DNA of 64,000 bases. Source: Corynebacterium falsenii (GTDB lineage Bacteria; Actinomycetota; Actinomycetes; Mycobacteriales; Mycobacteriaceae). The stretch is taken from positions 620,001 through 684,000 of the forward strand of contig JVKJ01000005.1 in NCBI GenBank assembly GCA_001054945.1, read 5' to 3'. Positions within the stretch are counted from its first letter, which is position 1. Each line of letters begins with the position of its first letter. This document shows, in pieces, positions 1 to 10,072 of this stretch. The notes under the pieces are model-generated. The model was not told the DNA's origin and did no database searches. It saw nothing but the letters and a program-made list of their open reading frames with translations. A program made the position numbers and the translations under genes.

Positions 1-555
1 CCCCTCATCGGTCTTCAGGTTCGTGAAGGCGAAGGGCTTGTCCTTACGGAATTTCTTGGAATCTTCCTCCATCACAGAAAGATCGGCGCCCACGTAGGGT
101 GCCAGGTCGGTCTTGTTGATAACGAAGAGATCCGACTTGATCATTCCCTGCCCAGCCTTGCGTGGGATTTTCTCGCCCTGTGCCACGTCGATGACATAGA
201 TGGAGAAGTCAACCAATTCGGGGCTGAACGTTGCGGAGAGATTGTCGCCGCCGGATTCCACGAAGATGATCTGCAGGTCGGGGAACTGTTCTTTCAGTTC
301 CTCGATGGCGGCCTCATTCATGGAGGTGTCTTCGCGAATGGCGGTGTGGGGGCATCCGCCGGTCTCCAGTCCCTTGATCCGCTCCACGGGGAGGACGGAG
401 TTCTTCGCGAGGATTTTCGCGTCCTCGATGGTGTAGATGTCGTTGGTGATGGCAGCCATGGAGATCTCATCGCTCATGGAGCGGGTGATGCGCTCCACAA
501 GCTGTGTCTTCCCGGCTCCCACTGGTCCGCCGATGCCAATGATGATGGGATCCAT
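1..555 (-). CDS. ureG: Urease accessory GTPase UreG (partial, runs off left edge)
   Basis: UreG is a SIMIBI-class GTPase that works with UreE, UreF and UreD to load nickel into apo-urease. The translation begins [20 protein letters not shown], with a P-loop (GPVGAGKT) at residues 10-17. Later family motifs include ESGGDNL and the NKTDL guanine-specificity motif. The 185 visible codons reach base 1 without a stop, so the C-terminus lies outside the window. I chose ATG at 555 because GGAGGAAAGG sits just upstream. An in-frame ATG at 612 would add 19 residues but has no comparable ribosome-binding site. It is the last visible gene of the urease operon; ureD would be expected next, beyond the edge. 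Confidence 0.95.
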   Translation of the reverse strand, partial: MDPIIIGIGGPVGAGKTQLVERITRSMSDEISMAAITNDIYTIEDAKILAKNSVLPVERIKGLETGGCPHTAIREDTSMNEAAIEELKEQFPDLQIIFVESGGDNLSATFSPELVDFSIYVIDVAQGEKIPRKAGQGMIKSDLFVINKTDLAPYVGADLSVMEEDSKKFRKDKPFAFTNLKTDEG

Positions 556-644
556 GTTGTTCCTTTCCTCCAGGCTGTGCGTCTGGATGTTCAAATTTCC
601 TGTGTTGTTCATGCCGGCGTTCCGCGCCATTGACGGCCGCGGGA

Positions 645-1406
645 TCAGCTCATGAATAGGCGCGCGAGCTGTTGCTGATGCTGCATTTGAGCAATTTCCA
701 GCCCGGGCGACACCGCCCCGAGGTCATCGCGGTCGAGGGTCGCCGAGCGCTCCACTGCCCGTTCAACCCAGGTTTGCGCCTGTCGAATCACTCGCTGCCC
801 CGTGTTCTGGCCCAAGGGAATCCCGCGGACGGCGTTCTGGGTCAGGGCTATGACCGTTGCGTACACATGCGCCGCCACTGCCTTGTCCACGTCCACCCTC
901 AAGTCGCGCACGATCACAGCCCAGACGAGGGCTGGGTGGGAGCTTAGGTCGCCCTTGTGGACGCCAGCGTGATAGCGGTCCAGCCACGGCCCCGGATAAG
1001 ACGAATGCCCAATATCCAGGAGACGCTTACCCATGGTGATGCCCGCGTCGCGAACCTGCTCTGGGAGCGCCTGGGCCGTCACAAGACGGTCCAATTCCCT
1101 GACTTCGTCGAAGGAGCTGCACTGATACACCAGGCGAATGGCGAGGGCATCGGTGAATGTCAGCTGCTGATCCACGAACATCGTGAGCCACTGAGAGAAG
1201 CCCGCCTCACCCTCGATGTCGCCGCGCTGCATATAGGACTCAAAGCCCAGGGAATGGCTGAACGCGCCTGTCGGTAGGGCGGAATCGGCCAATTGCATCA
1301 ATGCCAGCTCACTGTTGATCGCGGCGGCGAGCCGTGGAGTTTCCGCAGACAGAGTTGCCCCAGACTCAGATTCCTTGGCCGCGGGGGCGTCCGATGATTG
1401 ACTCAT
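645..1406 (-). CDS. ureF: Urease accessory protein UreF
   Basis: This 253-residue protein belongs to the UreF family, the accessory factor that bridges UreG and the urease-UreD complex during metallocentre assembly. Family features include [19 protein letters not shown] near residue 40 and GKRLLDIG and HPALVWA in the middle. The first 30 residues form a low-complexity Ser/Ala/Glu extension ahead of the conserved core. It lies between ureE (9 bases away) and ureG on the same strand, consistent with one transcript. Confidence 0.95.
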   Translation of the reverse strand: MSQSSDAPAAKESESGATLSAETPRLAAAINSELALMQLADSALPTGAFSHSLGFESYMQRGDIEGEAGFSQWLTMFVDQQLTFTDALAIRLVYQCSSFDEVRELDRLVTAQALPEQVRDAGITMGKRLLDIGHSSYPGPWLDRYHAGVHKGDLSSHPALVWAVIVRDLRVDVDKAVAAHVYATVIALTQNAVRGIPLGQNTGQRVIRQAQTWVERAVERSATLDRDDLGAVSPGLEIAQMQHQQQLARLFMS

Positions 1407-1415
1407 CTCAGCGGG

Positions 1416-1919
1416 TTAGTGGGTGTGCTCAGCGTGCCGGAACGGAACTTCCATGACGCGCTCCGTACGGGAGTAGGGCACGCCGTGCGTGTCCAGGAAG
1501 TCCTGAACTGTGCGGTCATATTGCACGACCATGACCTGCGCACCGAAGTCGCTGTCTTCATCGAAGAACTGTGCCGGCAGGTGGCGGTTGCCCAAGCTGT
1601 GGGCCACGAATGCCATTTCCTTGATACTCCGGGCCGCGATCACGATGATGTCCGAAGTCTCCACGGACACGACGATCAGGTTCCGCGATGTGTTCTCCCC
1701 GTCACTCGGCTCTTCAATGGCGAGGATGTCGCCATCTTCCAAGTCCGGGGATCCGGCGGGCAGACGCAGCCCAATTTCACGGCCGTGATCAGTGGTCATC
1801 CGTTGGATCCGCTTCACCAGGTCCTGACTGGGCAGATAAACCTTTTCAACGTGGCTGCCCTCCTGAAGGCGCTTGCCTTCGGCGCTATTGATATTTCCGG
1901 CAATAGAGGTGACAATCAC
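1416..1919 (-). CDS. ureE: Urease accessory protein UreE (nickel metallochaperone)
   Basis: This 167-residue protein matches UreE, the nickel chaperone that hands Ni to the UreG complex. The N-terminal domain has VEKVYLPSQDLVKRIQRM followed by GREIGLRLP. The C-terminal metal-binding domain ends in HAEHTH, a short histidine-rich tail that is much shorter than the long His tail of the Klebsiella protein. It lies between ureC (about 100 bases away) and ureF in the same direction. Confidence 0.95.
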   Translation of the reverse strand: MIVTSIAGNINSAEGKRLQEGSHVEKVYLPSQDLVKRIQRMTTDHGREIGLRLPAGSPDLEDGDILAIEEPSDGENTSRNLIVVSVETSDIIVIAARSIKEMAFVAHSLGNRHLPAQFFDEDSDFGAQVMVVQYDRTVQDFLDTHGVPYSRTERVMEVPFRHAEHTH

Positions 1920-2023
1920 CGTCTTATCTCCTCCTTAGTGAATTGGTGCATGGGGGAACAGGTACTTGAAGGTCGTCACTCCCTCAGATCAGTGCAGTGT
2001 GGGAGCACTGTCTGGGTGGAGCG

Positions 2024-3739
2024 CTAAAACAGCGTGTACCGCTGTGCCAGAGGAAGCTCCTTTTGTGGTTCGGACTTGATCTCCTCACCGTTGACATAAA
2101 CGCGATACGTTTCGGGATCGACTCTCAGCTCCGGGGTCTCGCCATTGAACTTCATGTCCTTCTTGGTGAGGTTGCGGATGCCGTGTGCCTTCCGGACCAC
2201 CTTCTTGAGGTTCAGAACGCGGTCGACGCCGGATTTCAAGGCAATCTCTGGCAGGAACGTGATCGAACTGTCTTGGATCGCCCTGCCATAGGAGCCGAAG
2301 GTGGGCCGATACCAGCACGGCTGTGGCGTGGGAATGGAGGCATTGGGATCGCCGGTGATGCCATTCACCATCTGGCCGCCCTTGATGATCAATTCCGGCC
2401 GGATGCCGAAGAATTCGGGCTTCCACAGAACGAGGTCTGCGAACTTCCCCTCTTCCACTGATCCAACGCTGTCGGAAATACCGTGGGCAATGGCCGGGTT
2501 GATGGTGTACTTGGAGATGTACCGCTTGACGCGGAAGTTATCGCCGTTGCTTCCCTTGTCTTCCTCCAGCTGACCCCGTTGCTTCTTCATGGAGTGGGCA
2601 ACCTGCCAGGTTCGCAGGATTACTTCGCCGACGCGGCCCATGGCCTGGGAGTCGGAGGAGGTCATCGAGAAAATGCCCAGGTCCTGAAGCACGTCCTCTG
2701 CCGCGATGGTCTCCTTGCGGATTCGAGAATCCGCGAAAGCCACGTCCTCTGGAAGATCAGGGTTGAGGTGGTGGCACACCATCAACATATCCAGGTGCTC
2801 TTCCAACGTGTTTTCCGTGAACGGCAGGGTCGGGTTCGTGGAGGCGGGAAGGATGTTCATTTCCTGCGCGAGCTCGATGATATCCGGGGCGTGACCGCCA
2901 CCGGCGCCCTCGGTGTGGAAGGTATGGATGACTCGACCGTCAATCGCCGCACGAGTGTCTTCCACGAACCCAGCCTCGTTGAGGGTGTCGGTGTGGATAG
3001 CCACCTGAATGTCGTATTCATCGGCAACGTGCAGCGACGTGTTGATGGAACTGGGAGTTGCGCCCCAGTCCTCGTGGATCTTCAGGCCGATGGCGCCTGC
3101 GCGAATCTGCTCGGCCAGCGGGGATACAGAGGCACCGTGCCCCTTACCCAAGATTCCGAAGTTCATGGGGAACTGTTCAACCGAGCGGAGCATGTTGTGG
3201 ATGTTCCACTCACCGGGTGTGACCGTAGTGGCCTTCGTGGCGTCTGATGGCCCGGTGCCACCGCCAATCATCGTTGTCACGCCCGACGTGAGTGCAGTTT
3301 CCACCTGGTCAGGGCTGACAAAGTGGACGTGGGTATCGATTCCACCAGCGGTCAGGATCATGCCCTCGCCGGCGATCACATCTGTGGCCACGCCCAGGAC
3401 GATGTCCACACCATTCATGATGTGTGGGTTACCGGCCTTACCGATCTTGAAGATGTGACCGTCACGGATTCCCACATCGGCCTTGTAGATCCCGGAGTGG
3501 TCAACGATCAATACATTCGTGATCACCAAATCTGGGATTCCTACATCCCGCACGAGCTGGCCATTGTGGCCCATGCCGTCGCGGACAACCTTGCCGCCGC
3601 CGAATACAGCTTCTTCGCCGTGGGTGGTCAGGTCCTTTTCGACCTCAATCCACAGGTCGGTATCTCCGAGCCGGACTGCGTCGCCCGTGGTGGGGCCGTA
3701 CAGGCTGGCATACTGATCGTGCTTCATTTCTGAACTCAT
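2024..3739 (-). CDS. ureC: Urease alpha subunit UreC (catalytic)
   Basis: This is the catalytic subunit of nickel urease, hydrolysing urea to ammonia and carbamate. At 571 residues it has the normal length. All expected active-site residues are visible. His137 and His139 lie in GGIDTHVHF. Lys220, which should be carbamylated, and His222 lie in GLKIHEDWG. His249 lies in HTDTLNE and His275 in [11 protein letters not shown]. The mobile-flap Cys322/His323 are in VCHHLN, and Asp363 is in SSDSQAMGR. The enzyme should therefore be functional. It sits between ureB (33 bases away) and ureE. Confidence 0.98.
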   Translation of the reverse strand: MSSEMKHDQYASLYGPTTGDAVRLGDTDLWIEVEKDLTTHGEEAVFGGGKVVRDGMGHNGQLVRDVGIPDLVITNVLIVDHSGIYKADVGIRDGHIFKIGKAGNPHIMNGVDIVLGVATDVIAGEGMILTAGGIDTHVHFVSPDQVETALTSGVTTMIGGGTGPSDATKATTVTPGEWNIHNMLRSVEQFPMNFGILGKGHGASVSPLAEQIRAGAIGLKIHEDWGATPSSINTSLHVADEYDIQVAIHTDTLNEAGFVEDTRAAIDGRVIHTFHTEGAGGGHAPDIIELAQEMNILPASTNPTLPFTENTLEEHLDMLMVCHHLNPDLPEDVAFADSRIRKETIAAEDVLQDLGIFSMTSSDSQAMGRVGEVILRTWQVAHSMKKQRGQLEEDKGSNGDNFRVKRYISKYTINPAIAHGISDSVGSVEEGKFADLVLWKPEFFGIRPELIIKGGQMVNGITGDPNASIPTPQPCWYRPTFGSYGRAIQDSSITFLPEIALKSGVDRVLNLKKVVRKAHGIRNLTKKDMKFNGETPELRVDPETYRVYVNGEEIKSEPQKELPLAQRYTLF

Positions 3740-3772
3740 GTAGTCCCCTTGCGCGAATGTCCTCAGAAGGAA

Positions 3773-4261
3773 TTATTTGTTGTCCGAGCCTGACTTACGT
3801 GGCTTGTTGTCGCTCTGTGACGACTCGTTGTCGAAGCTTTCCCGTTCTTGCAGTGGATCCGGTGCATCGCCGGCTGCTGAATGACGGCGATGAGGCGCGG
3901 TTTGTTGGTTCGCCACCTTCGAGTGATCTTCAAATGTGGTCGGCTGACGCACATCGAGTGGCCCGTCCACGAGGTCCCGAAAACCAAAGACAATGCGGTC
4001 GCCGCCGAAAGGAATCAACTTCACCGTCTTCTTGTCGCCGGGCTCCAGGCGCACTGCCGTGCCCGCCGGAATGTCGAGCCGGTGACCAAGCGCAGCATTT
4101 CGGTCGAACTCAAGGGCTCGATTGGCCTCTGCGAAGTGGAAGTGGGACCCAACCTGTACTGCCCGATCGCCCCTATTGACGACGTCGAGCGAAATGGAAT
4201 CACGTCCCTCGTTGAGGATGACGGGATCTTTAGAAAGCTTGTATTCACCTGGGATCATCAT
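3773..4261 (-). CDS. ureB: Urease beta subunit UreB with C-terminal extension
   Basis: UreB is a structural subunit of the urease trimer of heterotrimers. Residues 1-105 match the family ([55 protein letters not shown]). Free-standing UreB proteins are usually a little over 100 residues long. This one is 162, with a polar, probably disordered tail from about residue 107 rich in Ser, Asp, Gln, His and Lys. It begins 6 bases after ureA ends, so translation is probably coupled. Confidence 0.95.
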   Translation of the reverse strand: MMIPGEYKLSKDPVILNEGRDSISLDVVNRGDRAVQVGSHFHFAEANRALEFDRNAALGHRLDIPAGTAVRLEPGDKKTVKLIPFGGDRIVFGFRDLVDGPLDVRQPTTFEDHSKVANQQTAPHRRHSAAGDAPDPLQERESFDNESSQSDNKPRKSGSDNK

Positions 4262-4267
4262 GTTCTC

Positions 4268-4570
4268 CTAGCGGATGGGGTTGTGCACGGTGACGAGTTT
4301 GGTCCCATCAGGGAAAGTGGCCTCTACCTGGACTGACTTCACCATCTCTGGCACGCCCTCTTGGACGTCCTCACGGGAAAGGATGGTGCTCCCCCAGTTC
4401 ATGAGGTCAGACACGGTCCTACCGTCCCTGGCAGCCTCCATCAGCTCTGCGGTAATCAAAGCCACTGCTTCGGGATAGTTCAGGGCAAGTCCCCGAGCCT
4501 TCCTCTTGCGTGCAAGATCCGCCGCGACCACAATCAGTAATTTTTCTTGTTCCTTAGGCTGAAGATGCAC
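4268..4570 (-). CDS. ureA: Urease gamma subunit UreA (first gene of the operon)
   Basis: UreA is the small structural subunit of urease. The core runs [41 protein letters not shown] and [21 protein letters not shown] and is 100 residues, the family norm. I take GTG at 4570 as start because GGAGGAACTC lies directly before it. An upstream in-frame start at 4678 would add 36 residues that do not resemble UreA. The operon promoter should lie in the roughly 220 bases before it. Confidence 0.95.
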   Translation of the reverse strand: MHLQPKEQEKLLIVVAADLARKRKARGLALNYPEAVALITAELMEAARDGRTVSDLMNWGSTILSREDVQEGVPEMVKSVQVEATFPDGTKLVTVHNPIR

Positions 4571-4788
4571 GAGTTCCTCCAGATCGAAAACGGCGGGGTG
4601 GCACCCCCTGAGACGCCAACCGACCCTACTCCCGGTCCTCGATGTTTTCGCTGCGCGCGCAACAATATCCAACCCCATTTTGGTGAAGTTATCGCAAGAT
4701 CCCCCAGCTCAGAACCATGTTATTGCCCCGCCACCACGGTCAGAGCGGCGGTCCATTCCGGGCCGCAATCCAGCGCCCGCGGCGGACG
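4571..4788. promoter_or_regulatory. Putative urease operon promoter region
   Basis: This 218-base gap separates the ABC-exporter permease stop from ureA and must hold the urease promoter. It contains a compact inverted repeat, GGGGTGGCACCCC, near 4595-4607. I see no sequence resembling an AmtR box. No clean -35/-10 pair could be assigned by eye. Confidence 0.35.
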
Positions 4789-5589
4789 CTACTGTCCGCG
4801 ACGAAAACGCCTGACAGTTAATGGCGCGAAAATCAGCACCAGGAGGACACACCCAGCCATGATGGCAGGCACCGGGTGCTGCATGGGCCACGAGTTTGGC
4901 ACGGGCGCATTACCCTCGTTGCCGAACAAGTGCCGGGTCCCTTGCACCAGTGCTGAAACGGGGTTCCACTCCGCGAATACGCGGAGCACTGTGGGCATCG
5001 ACTGGGAGGGCACGAAGGCGTTGGACAGGAAGGTCAGCGGGAACAGCACCATCATCGTCGCGGAGTTCATCGCCTCCACGGATTTCACCATTAACCCCAG
5101 GAACACCAGCACCCAGCTGAACGCCCAGCTAAAGAACAGCAGCAGGAGGAACCCGCCCAGGAATCCCCCGAACCCAGCTTCGGGTCGCCACCCAATGACC
5201 AGCCCAGTCACCACCATGACGGCGAGCGTGGCGAAGTTCAGGACCGCATCGGACAGGGTCCGGGCCACCACCACAGCAGAGGAGGCCATCGGCAGGGTTT
5301 TGAACCGGTCGATGAGCCCGTCCTTCTTGTCCTGCACCATGTACATCGCTGAAAAGGTCGATCCGAAGATGGCCGATTGGGCAAAGATGCCCGCCATGAG
5401 GAAGTTGGTGTAATTCACGCCCGGCACGTTGATCGCACCGCCGAACACCTGGGAGAACAGCAGGACGAACATAATCGGCTGCAAGATCGCCCACGCGAGC
5501 ACATCGGGCGATCGACGCATCCGAATCACGTTTCGGATGAAGACCGCGCGGACATCACCGAACCAGGAGTTTTTGTGGGGAGCATTCAT
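4789..5589 (-). CDS. ABC-2 type transporter permease (DrrB-like)
   Basis: This 266-residue integral membrane protein is the permease of an ABC-2 exporter of the daunorubicin-resistance DrrB type. It has about six hydrophobic segments: IQPIMFVLLFSQVFGG near residue 33, FATLAVMVVTGLVIG near 115, FLLLLFFSWAFSWVLVFLGL near 150, and a C-terminal segment at 240-257. The start overlaps the stop of the upstream ATPase gene by 4 bases, so the two are translationally coupled and form one exporter. The substrate cannot be read from sequence; drugs or lipids are the usual cargo of the family. Confidence 0.9.
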   Translation of the reverse strand: MNAPHKNSWFGDVRAVFIRNVIRMRRSPDVLAWAILQPIMFVLLFSQVFGGAINVPGVNYTNFLMAGIFAQSAIFGSTFSAMYMVQDKKDGLIDRFKTLPMASSAVVVARTLSDAVLNFATLAVMVVTGLVIGWRPEAGFGGFLGGFLLLLFFSWAFSWVLVFLGLMVKSVEAMNSATMMVLFPLTFLSNAFVPSQSMPTVLRVFAEWNPVSALVQGTRHLFGNEGNAPVPNSWPMQHPVPAIMAGCVLLVLIFAPLTVRRFRRGQ

Positions 5590-6554
5590 TGCCCATCACC
5601 AGCCTTTCCGCCGGTCAAGTGGAGGAACACATCATCGAGGGTGGGGCGTGCCATGCCCGCATCGTGCAGCACAATCCCCTGCGAGCGGATCTGTCCCAGT
5701 ACTTTCTCCAGCGCCGCAGGGCCGTCCTCGACAGCGGCGGAAATCGTCAAATCCTGCACCAGGACCCCGTGATCAGCCATCCCATCGATGGCCACCTGGG
5801 CGACGATGTTCCGAGCGGCGGGTACATCGGTGGCGTCCACAAGTGCGAGGGTGACCCGCTGACCACCGACCTGGGACTTCAATTCATCAGCCGTGCCTTC
5901 GGCAATGACGGTGCCGTGGTCAATCACGCTGATCTGATCGGCGAGGTGGTCAGCCTCTTCGAGGTACTGGGTCGTGAGCAGCAAGGTGGTTCCCCTGGAC
6001 ACGCGATCCTCGATGACCTCCCACAGAGCAAGTCGCGCGGCCGGGTCGAGGCCGGTGGTGGGCTCGTCCAGGAAGAGGATGCGGGGGTCGTTCACCAGGG
6101 ACGCCGCCAGGTCGGCACGTCGCCGCATGCCCCCAGAGAACCCTTTCACGGGGCGTCGCGCAGCCTTTTCCAGTGAGAAGACTTCCAGCAACTCGTCGGC
6201 GCGAGCTTTTGCACGGCGGTCACCGAGGCCGAACAGTCGACCAATCATGATGAAGTTCTCCCGCGCGGTGAGCTCTTCGTCAATGGTGGCATATTGCCCG
6301 GAAGCGCCGATGATGTTGCGAACTTCCTTGCCCTGACGGACTACGTCGAATCCGTCGACGGTGGCCACCCCAGACGTGGGTTGGATCAGGGTGGTGAGCA
6401 CCTTGACAGTGGTGGTCTTGCCAGCACCATTGGGGCCGAGGAGGCCGCGTACGGTGCCCTCCTCAACGGTGAGGTTCAGTCCATCGAGCGCCCGGACCTC
6501 ACCTGATTTGGCGGGATAGATCTTGCGCACATCCCGCATTTCGATTATTGACAT
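5586..6554 (-). CDS. ABC transporter ATP-binding protein (DrrA-like)
   Basis: This 322-residue ATPase pairs with the permease that follows. Walker A is GPNGAGKTTTV (about residues 39-49), the signature is FSGGMRRR, and Walker B is ILFLDEPTTGLDP. The C-terminal region after about residue 215 matches the extended DrrA-type domain (LDDVFLHLTG near the end). The start at 6554 is preceded by TAAGGT and 6 nt, a leaderless-type arrangement. Confidence 0.92.
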   Translation of the reverse strand: MSIIEMRDVRKIYPAKSGEVRALDGLNLTVEEGTVRGLLGPNGAGKTTTVKVLTTLIQPTSGVATVDGFDVVRQGKEVRNIIGASGQYATIDEELTARENFIMIGRLFGLGDRRAKARADELLEVFSLEKAARRPVKGFSGGMRRRADLAASLVNDPRILFLDEPTTGLDPAARLALWEVIEDRVSRGTTLLLTTQYLEEADHLADQISVIDHGTVIAEGTADELKSQVGGQRVTLALVDATDVPAARNIVAQVAIDGMADHGVLVQDLTISAAVEDGPAALEKVLGQIRSQGIVLHDAGMARPTLDDVFLHLTGGKAGDGQ

Positions 6555-6649
6555 GCCCTAACCTTAATGCGGACTAATAGTTTCCAAGAATTTAGCGTTG
6601 GGTGGTTGCGCTTAGCGCCGACTATGGGGAGGTAGTTTCAGCCTTCGGA

Positions 6650-7834
6650 TTAGCCGAAGAGCAGAGGGATACCAATCACGGCCACGATCATGGTCACGAT
6701 GACCACCAGGAACGCCTGCCCCTGCCAGCGGGCATAGTTGAAGTCCATGCCCACTCCGCTGCGCTTTTCCACCAGCACTGCGGGGTCATCAGGGTTGCAA
6801 TAAAAGAGTCCCCACTTGTAGTGCTCGTCATTGTCCAAACCCTCGGCTGGCTCCGGGCCGTACCTCCCAGCTCGGCGGTCCCGGTCAACTCGGGACGTGC
6901 GGAAATAGACGAGCCAGATCATCCAGCCGGCAACGAGAAGCACGCCAATGATTCCGGCAGAAAGAAAGATGATGGCGTGTTCCATCAGCCCCGGCAGCGC
7001 TGTGAAGACGCTGATCCCGGATACGAACAGGCTCAATGTAAAGGCCATCACGCCCAATCCCAATTGGCTGGCGGACAACGAAGCGAGAGTTCGCGCCTTG
7101 CCGGCCGGAGAAACATCGGAACGCAGCCGGGAGGATAACCGCGGCATCACCGCGCTGAACAGAAAGAACCCTCCGACGAGCACAGCTGCAAGAATCACTC
7201 CCATAAGCACCGAGCCCACCGACTTGTCCGACCACGCGTCCGGGTTACCGGAACCGTCGAAGTGCGTAGGGATCGTCTGCGGAATCTCCGACCAATGCAA
7301 CGCCAGGATTGCGGCACTCGCCGCCATCGGCAGGAGGGCAAGCGCGTACCACGGGTAGGCCGGGTGCGGGTAGCTCACTGCTGACGGGGAAAGTCGTTCT
7401 CGTTGCTCCGGGGTGCGCTCTGGTGAACGCGGTGAGGCGCTGACTAGCCCCGTGACGGACGTGGTCTCGCCCTCGAACCAGTTTTCGGACTGTTTGATGG
7501 CGATGAGGTGGTGGCGTCCAGAAATCCAACTAGTTAACCCCACGATCACCGCAAGCAGGGGCAACACCACAGATAACGCAGTCAGCTGGTTCACCGTGCC
7601 CCACACGGCGACAGCGACGAGCGCGAGCACCGCGAAGATCAGAACGCGCGTCTGCCGTTGATAGAAACGCCCGCGCGTGACCAGCACGTGGGGGTTACGT
7701 TGCTTGGAGCGAGGTACGCGAACCCCCAGAACTGTGGTGGGCGGAGCCAACTTCACGGCGAAGTGGAAGCCACACCAGACAAACACCTGGATGACGACCG
7801 AGACAGCCAATTGAAATAAGAGGTCCGTAGTCAT
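6650..7834 (-). CDS. DUF1648/DUF5808-type integral membrane protein
   Basis: This 394-residue protein has roughly eight hydrophobic segments. The central part (residues about 165-205, ALHWSEIPQTIPTHFDGSGNPDAW) carries the W-x-x-IP-x-HF-x-G pattern of DUF1648. The C-terminus (YKWGLFYCNPDDPAVLVEKR...GVGMDFNYA) matches the DUF5808 pattern and ends in one last membrane helix. Its biochemical role is unknown; relatives occur beside GntR regulators and with envelope-stress functions. It overlaps the upstream GntR gene by 4 bases (ATGA), so the pair is co-translated. Confidence 0.8.
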   Translation of the reverse strand: MTTDLLFQLAVSVVIQVFVWCGFHFAVKLAPPTTVLGVRVPRSKQRNPHVLVTRGRFYQRQTRVLIFAVLALVAVAVWGTVNQLTALSVVLPLLAVIVGLTSWISGRHHLIAIKQSENWFEGETTSVTGLVSASPRSPERTPEQRERLSPSAVSYPHPAYPWYALALLPMAASAAILALHWSEIPQTIPTHFDGSGNPDAWSDKSVGSVLMGVILAAVLVGGFFLFSAVMPRLSSRLRSDVSPAGKARTLASLSASQLGLGVMAFTLSLFVSGISVFTALPGLMEHAIIFLSAGIIGVLLVAGWMIWLVYFRTSRVDRDRRAGRYGPEPAEGLDNDEHYKWGLFYCNPDDPAVLVEKRSGVGMDFNYARWQGQAFLVVIVTMIVAVIGIPLLFG

Positions 7835-8286
7835 GAGTTCTCCTTGGGGTTCTGAACAGCTTGTCCCTGGGCAGTGGTCCGCTGAGCGGAGGGCTGAAGC
7901 GGGGCGAACTTGGCGAGAATCTCCCCGGCCAGTTGATGGATGTCTGCGGTGGAAACGCCCTGTACATAGATGCGGGAAAGCAGGCGGTTTAGCTCGTTGG
8001 CGGCTAGTTCCCTGTCCTCATTAGTGGCGGTTTCCGGAAGGAAGACGACGGTGCCCTCGCGGGGACTAGTGCGTACGATGCCGTCCGCGCGCAGCAGGTC
8101 ATACGCCTTTTTTGCCGTGGCGGGGTTGATCCCGAACTCCAATGCGACTGTGCGCACTGGCTCCAACCGGTCACCGTGGCGGATCTGCCCGGTGGCGATG
8201 GCTTCCAGGATCCGGTCATGGATCTGCTGAAAGATCGGGACTTCCGAGTGGGGATCGATGGAAATAAGAGGGACGTTCTCGCTCAC
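7831..8286 (-). CDS. GntR family transcriptional regulator (YtrA-like)
   Basis: This is a short GntR repressor of the YtrA type, with an N-terminal winged HTH (PIFQQIHDRILEAIATGQIR, RTVALEFGINPATAKKAYDLL, GIVRTSPREGTVVF) and a small helical C-terminus. I start it at GTG 8286 (151 aa). The longer open frame to 8541 adds sequence unlike any GntR protein and crosses the probable promoter. It is coupled to the membrane protein that follows and probably autoregulates the pair. Confidence 0.85.
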   Translation of the reverse strand: MSENVPLISIDPHSEVPIFQQIHDRILEAIATGQIRHGDRLEPVRTVALEFGINPATAKKAYDLLRADGIVRTSPREGTVVFLPETATNEDRELAANELNRLLSRIYVQGVSTADIHQLAGEILAKFAPLQPSAQRTTAQGQAVQNPKENS

Positions 8287-8411
8287 GCCTTTTAATTTAG
8301 CGCTCTGTATTACTGATAGCAATACAAGCAACCCAAGCCGCCCACTTTCAGTGAACAGTTCGCTGGTCGCCAGGCACCAACACCCCGGCGAGCCCCATTT
8401 GGCAGGGGCGG

Positions 8412-8417
8412 TATCCT
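8412..8417 (+). promoter_or_regulatory. Leaderless-type -10 box of prfC
   Basis: TATCCT is followed by 8 nt and then the prfC ATG at 8426, with no ribosome-binding site between. The spacing would place transcription start at or next to the start codon. No convincing -35 is visible. Confidence 0.5.
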
Positions 8418-8425
8418 CAATAGAC

Positions 8426-10072
8426 ATGAACGCACCCGCCTCCCCCGAGACCAGTCGTCGCCGCACCTTCGCTGTCATCGCCCACCCCGATGCCGGTAAG
8501 TCCACGCTCACGGAGGCGCTGGCGCTGCACGCCCATGTCATTCAGGAGGCCGGCGCCGTGCACGGGAAGGCGGGTCGCAAGTCGACGGTCTCCGACTGGA
8601 TGGATATGGAGAAGGACCGCGGCATTTCCGTCGCCTCCTCCGCCCTGCAGTTCGAGTACGCCCCGGAAGGTCACACGGGCGAGCCCTACATGATCAACCT
8701 GGTGGATACCCCTGGTCACGCCGATTTCTCCGAGGACACCTACCGCGTGCTGTCCGCCGTGGACGCTGCCGTCATGTTGATCGACGGCGCCAAGGGCTTG
8801 GAGCCGCAGACGCTGAAGCTATTCCGCGTGTGTAAGGCCCGGGGGTTGCCCATTATTACGGTGATCAATAAGTGGGACCGCCCGGGGAGGACGCCACTAG
8901 AACTCGTGGATGAAATTGTCAATGAAATCCAGCTGCAACCCACTCCCCTGTTCTGGCCTGTGGGCGAGGCTGGCGACTTCCGGGGACTGGCGCGCATCAA
9001 TGATGATGGGGAGGCGGAGGAGTACATTCACTTCATCCGGACCTCTGGTGGGTCCACCATCGCACCGGAGGAGAACTACACCCCAGAGCAGGCGCTAGAA
9101 AAAGAAGATGGCGCGTGGGAAACCGCAGCTGAAGAAGCGGAACTACTGGCCGCCGATGGCGCTCTGCACGACCAGGATCTGTTCTTAGAGTGCACGACTT
9201 CTCCGTTGATTTTTGCCTCCGCGATGTTGAACTTCGGCGTGCATCAAATCCTGGACACTCTGTGCGCGTTGGCCCCTCACCCGAAGGGACGCCCCAGTGA
9301 TCCGGCGGTAGTGGCCGCCAGCGGTGGCTCCAGCGCAGCTGTCCAGGAATACCGAGATACGGAGGACGACTTCTCCGGGGTGGTTTTCAAGGTGCAGGCC
9401 GGCATGGATACGCAGCACCGCGATCGTCTGGCGTTCATGAGGGTGGTATCTGGCCAGTTTGAACGCGGGATGCAGGTAACGCACGCCCAGTCAGGGCGCA
9501 GTTTCAGCTCCAAATATGCGCTGACGGTGTTCGGACGCACCCGGTCGACGGTGGAGGCGGCCTACCCAGGAGACATCGTGGGCTTGGTGAACGCCGGAAC
9601 GCTTGCTCCTGGTGACACGATTTACAGCGGCAAGAAGGTGCAGTTCACCCCGATGCCGCAGTTCGCGCCGGAGCACTTCCGAACACTGCGAGCCAAGTCA
9701 CTGGGTAAATACAAGCAGTTCCGCAAGGCCCTGGAGCAGTTGGACTCCGAAGGCGTGGTTCAAATCTTGCGCAACGACCTGCGTGGCGATGCCGCTCCGG
9801 TGATGGCTGCTGTGGGGCCGATGCAGTTTGAGGTCATGCAGGCACGCATGCAGGCGGAATACAACGTGGAGACGGTGACGGAGCCAATCCCCTATTCCGT
9901 CGCTCGCCGAACGGACGCTGAATCCGCTCCCGAGCTGGGGAGGCAGCGCGGCGTGGAGATTTTCACCCGAACCGACGGGGAACTCATCGCGTTGTTCGGA
10001 GACAAATGGAAGTTGGCCTTTGTGGAAAAAGAGCACCCCGATCTCACATTGGAGACCCTGGTCGCCGATTAG
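8426..10072 (+). CDS. prfC: Peptide chain release factor 3 (RF3)
   Basis: RF3 is the translational GTPase that recycles RF1/RF2 after peptide release. This 548-residue protein starts MNAPASPETSRRRTFAVIAH. G1 is AHPDAGKSTLTEAL, G3 is DTPGHADFSEDTYR, and G4 is NKWDRPGR. An EF-Tu domain II and an RF3-type C-terminal domain (LRAKSLGKYKQFRKALEQL, GPMQFEVMQARMQAEYNVE) follow. I place the start at 8426; the open frame reaches 8258 but the extra 56 residues are not RF3-like and overlap the promoter of the divergent GntR gene. Confidence 0.95.
   Translation: MNAPASPETSRRRTFAVIAHPDAGKSTLTEALALHAHVIQEAGAVHGKAGRKSTVSDWMDMEKDRGISVASSALQFEYAPEGHTGEPYMINLVDTPGHADFSEDTYRVLSAVDAAVMLIDGAKGLEPQTLKLFRVCKARGLPIITVINKWDRPGRTPLELVDEIVNEIQLQPTPLFWPVGEAGDFRGLARINDDGEAEEYIHFIRTSGGSTIAPEENYTPEQALEKEDGAWETAAEEAELLAADGALHDQDLFLECTTSPLIFASAMLNFGVHQILDTLCALAPHPKGRPSDPAVVAASGGSSAAVQEYRDTEDDFSGVVFKVQAGMDTQHRDRLAFMRVVSGQFERGMQVTHAQSGRSFSSKYALTVFGRTRSTVEAAYPGDIVGLVNAGTLAPGDTIYSGKKVQFTPMPQFAPEHFRTLRAKSLGKYKQFRKALEQLDSEGVVQILRNDLRGDAAPVMAAVGPMQFEVMQARMQAEYNVETVTEPIPYSVARRTDAESAPELGRQRGVEIFTRTDGELIALFGDKWKLAFVEKEHPDLTLETLVAD

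Noticed and set aside
4547-5413. 288-codon plus-strand frame over ureA and the ABC permease
   Set aside because: It is antisense to two genes with clear family signatures.
6630-6670. Hairpin CTTCGG-ATTAG-CCGAAG as terminator of the DUF1648 gene
   Set aside because: The stem is short, overlaps the end of the gene and lacks a T-run, so it was not annotated.
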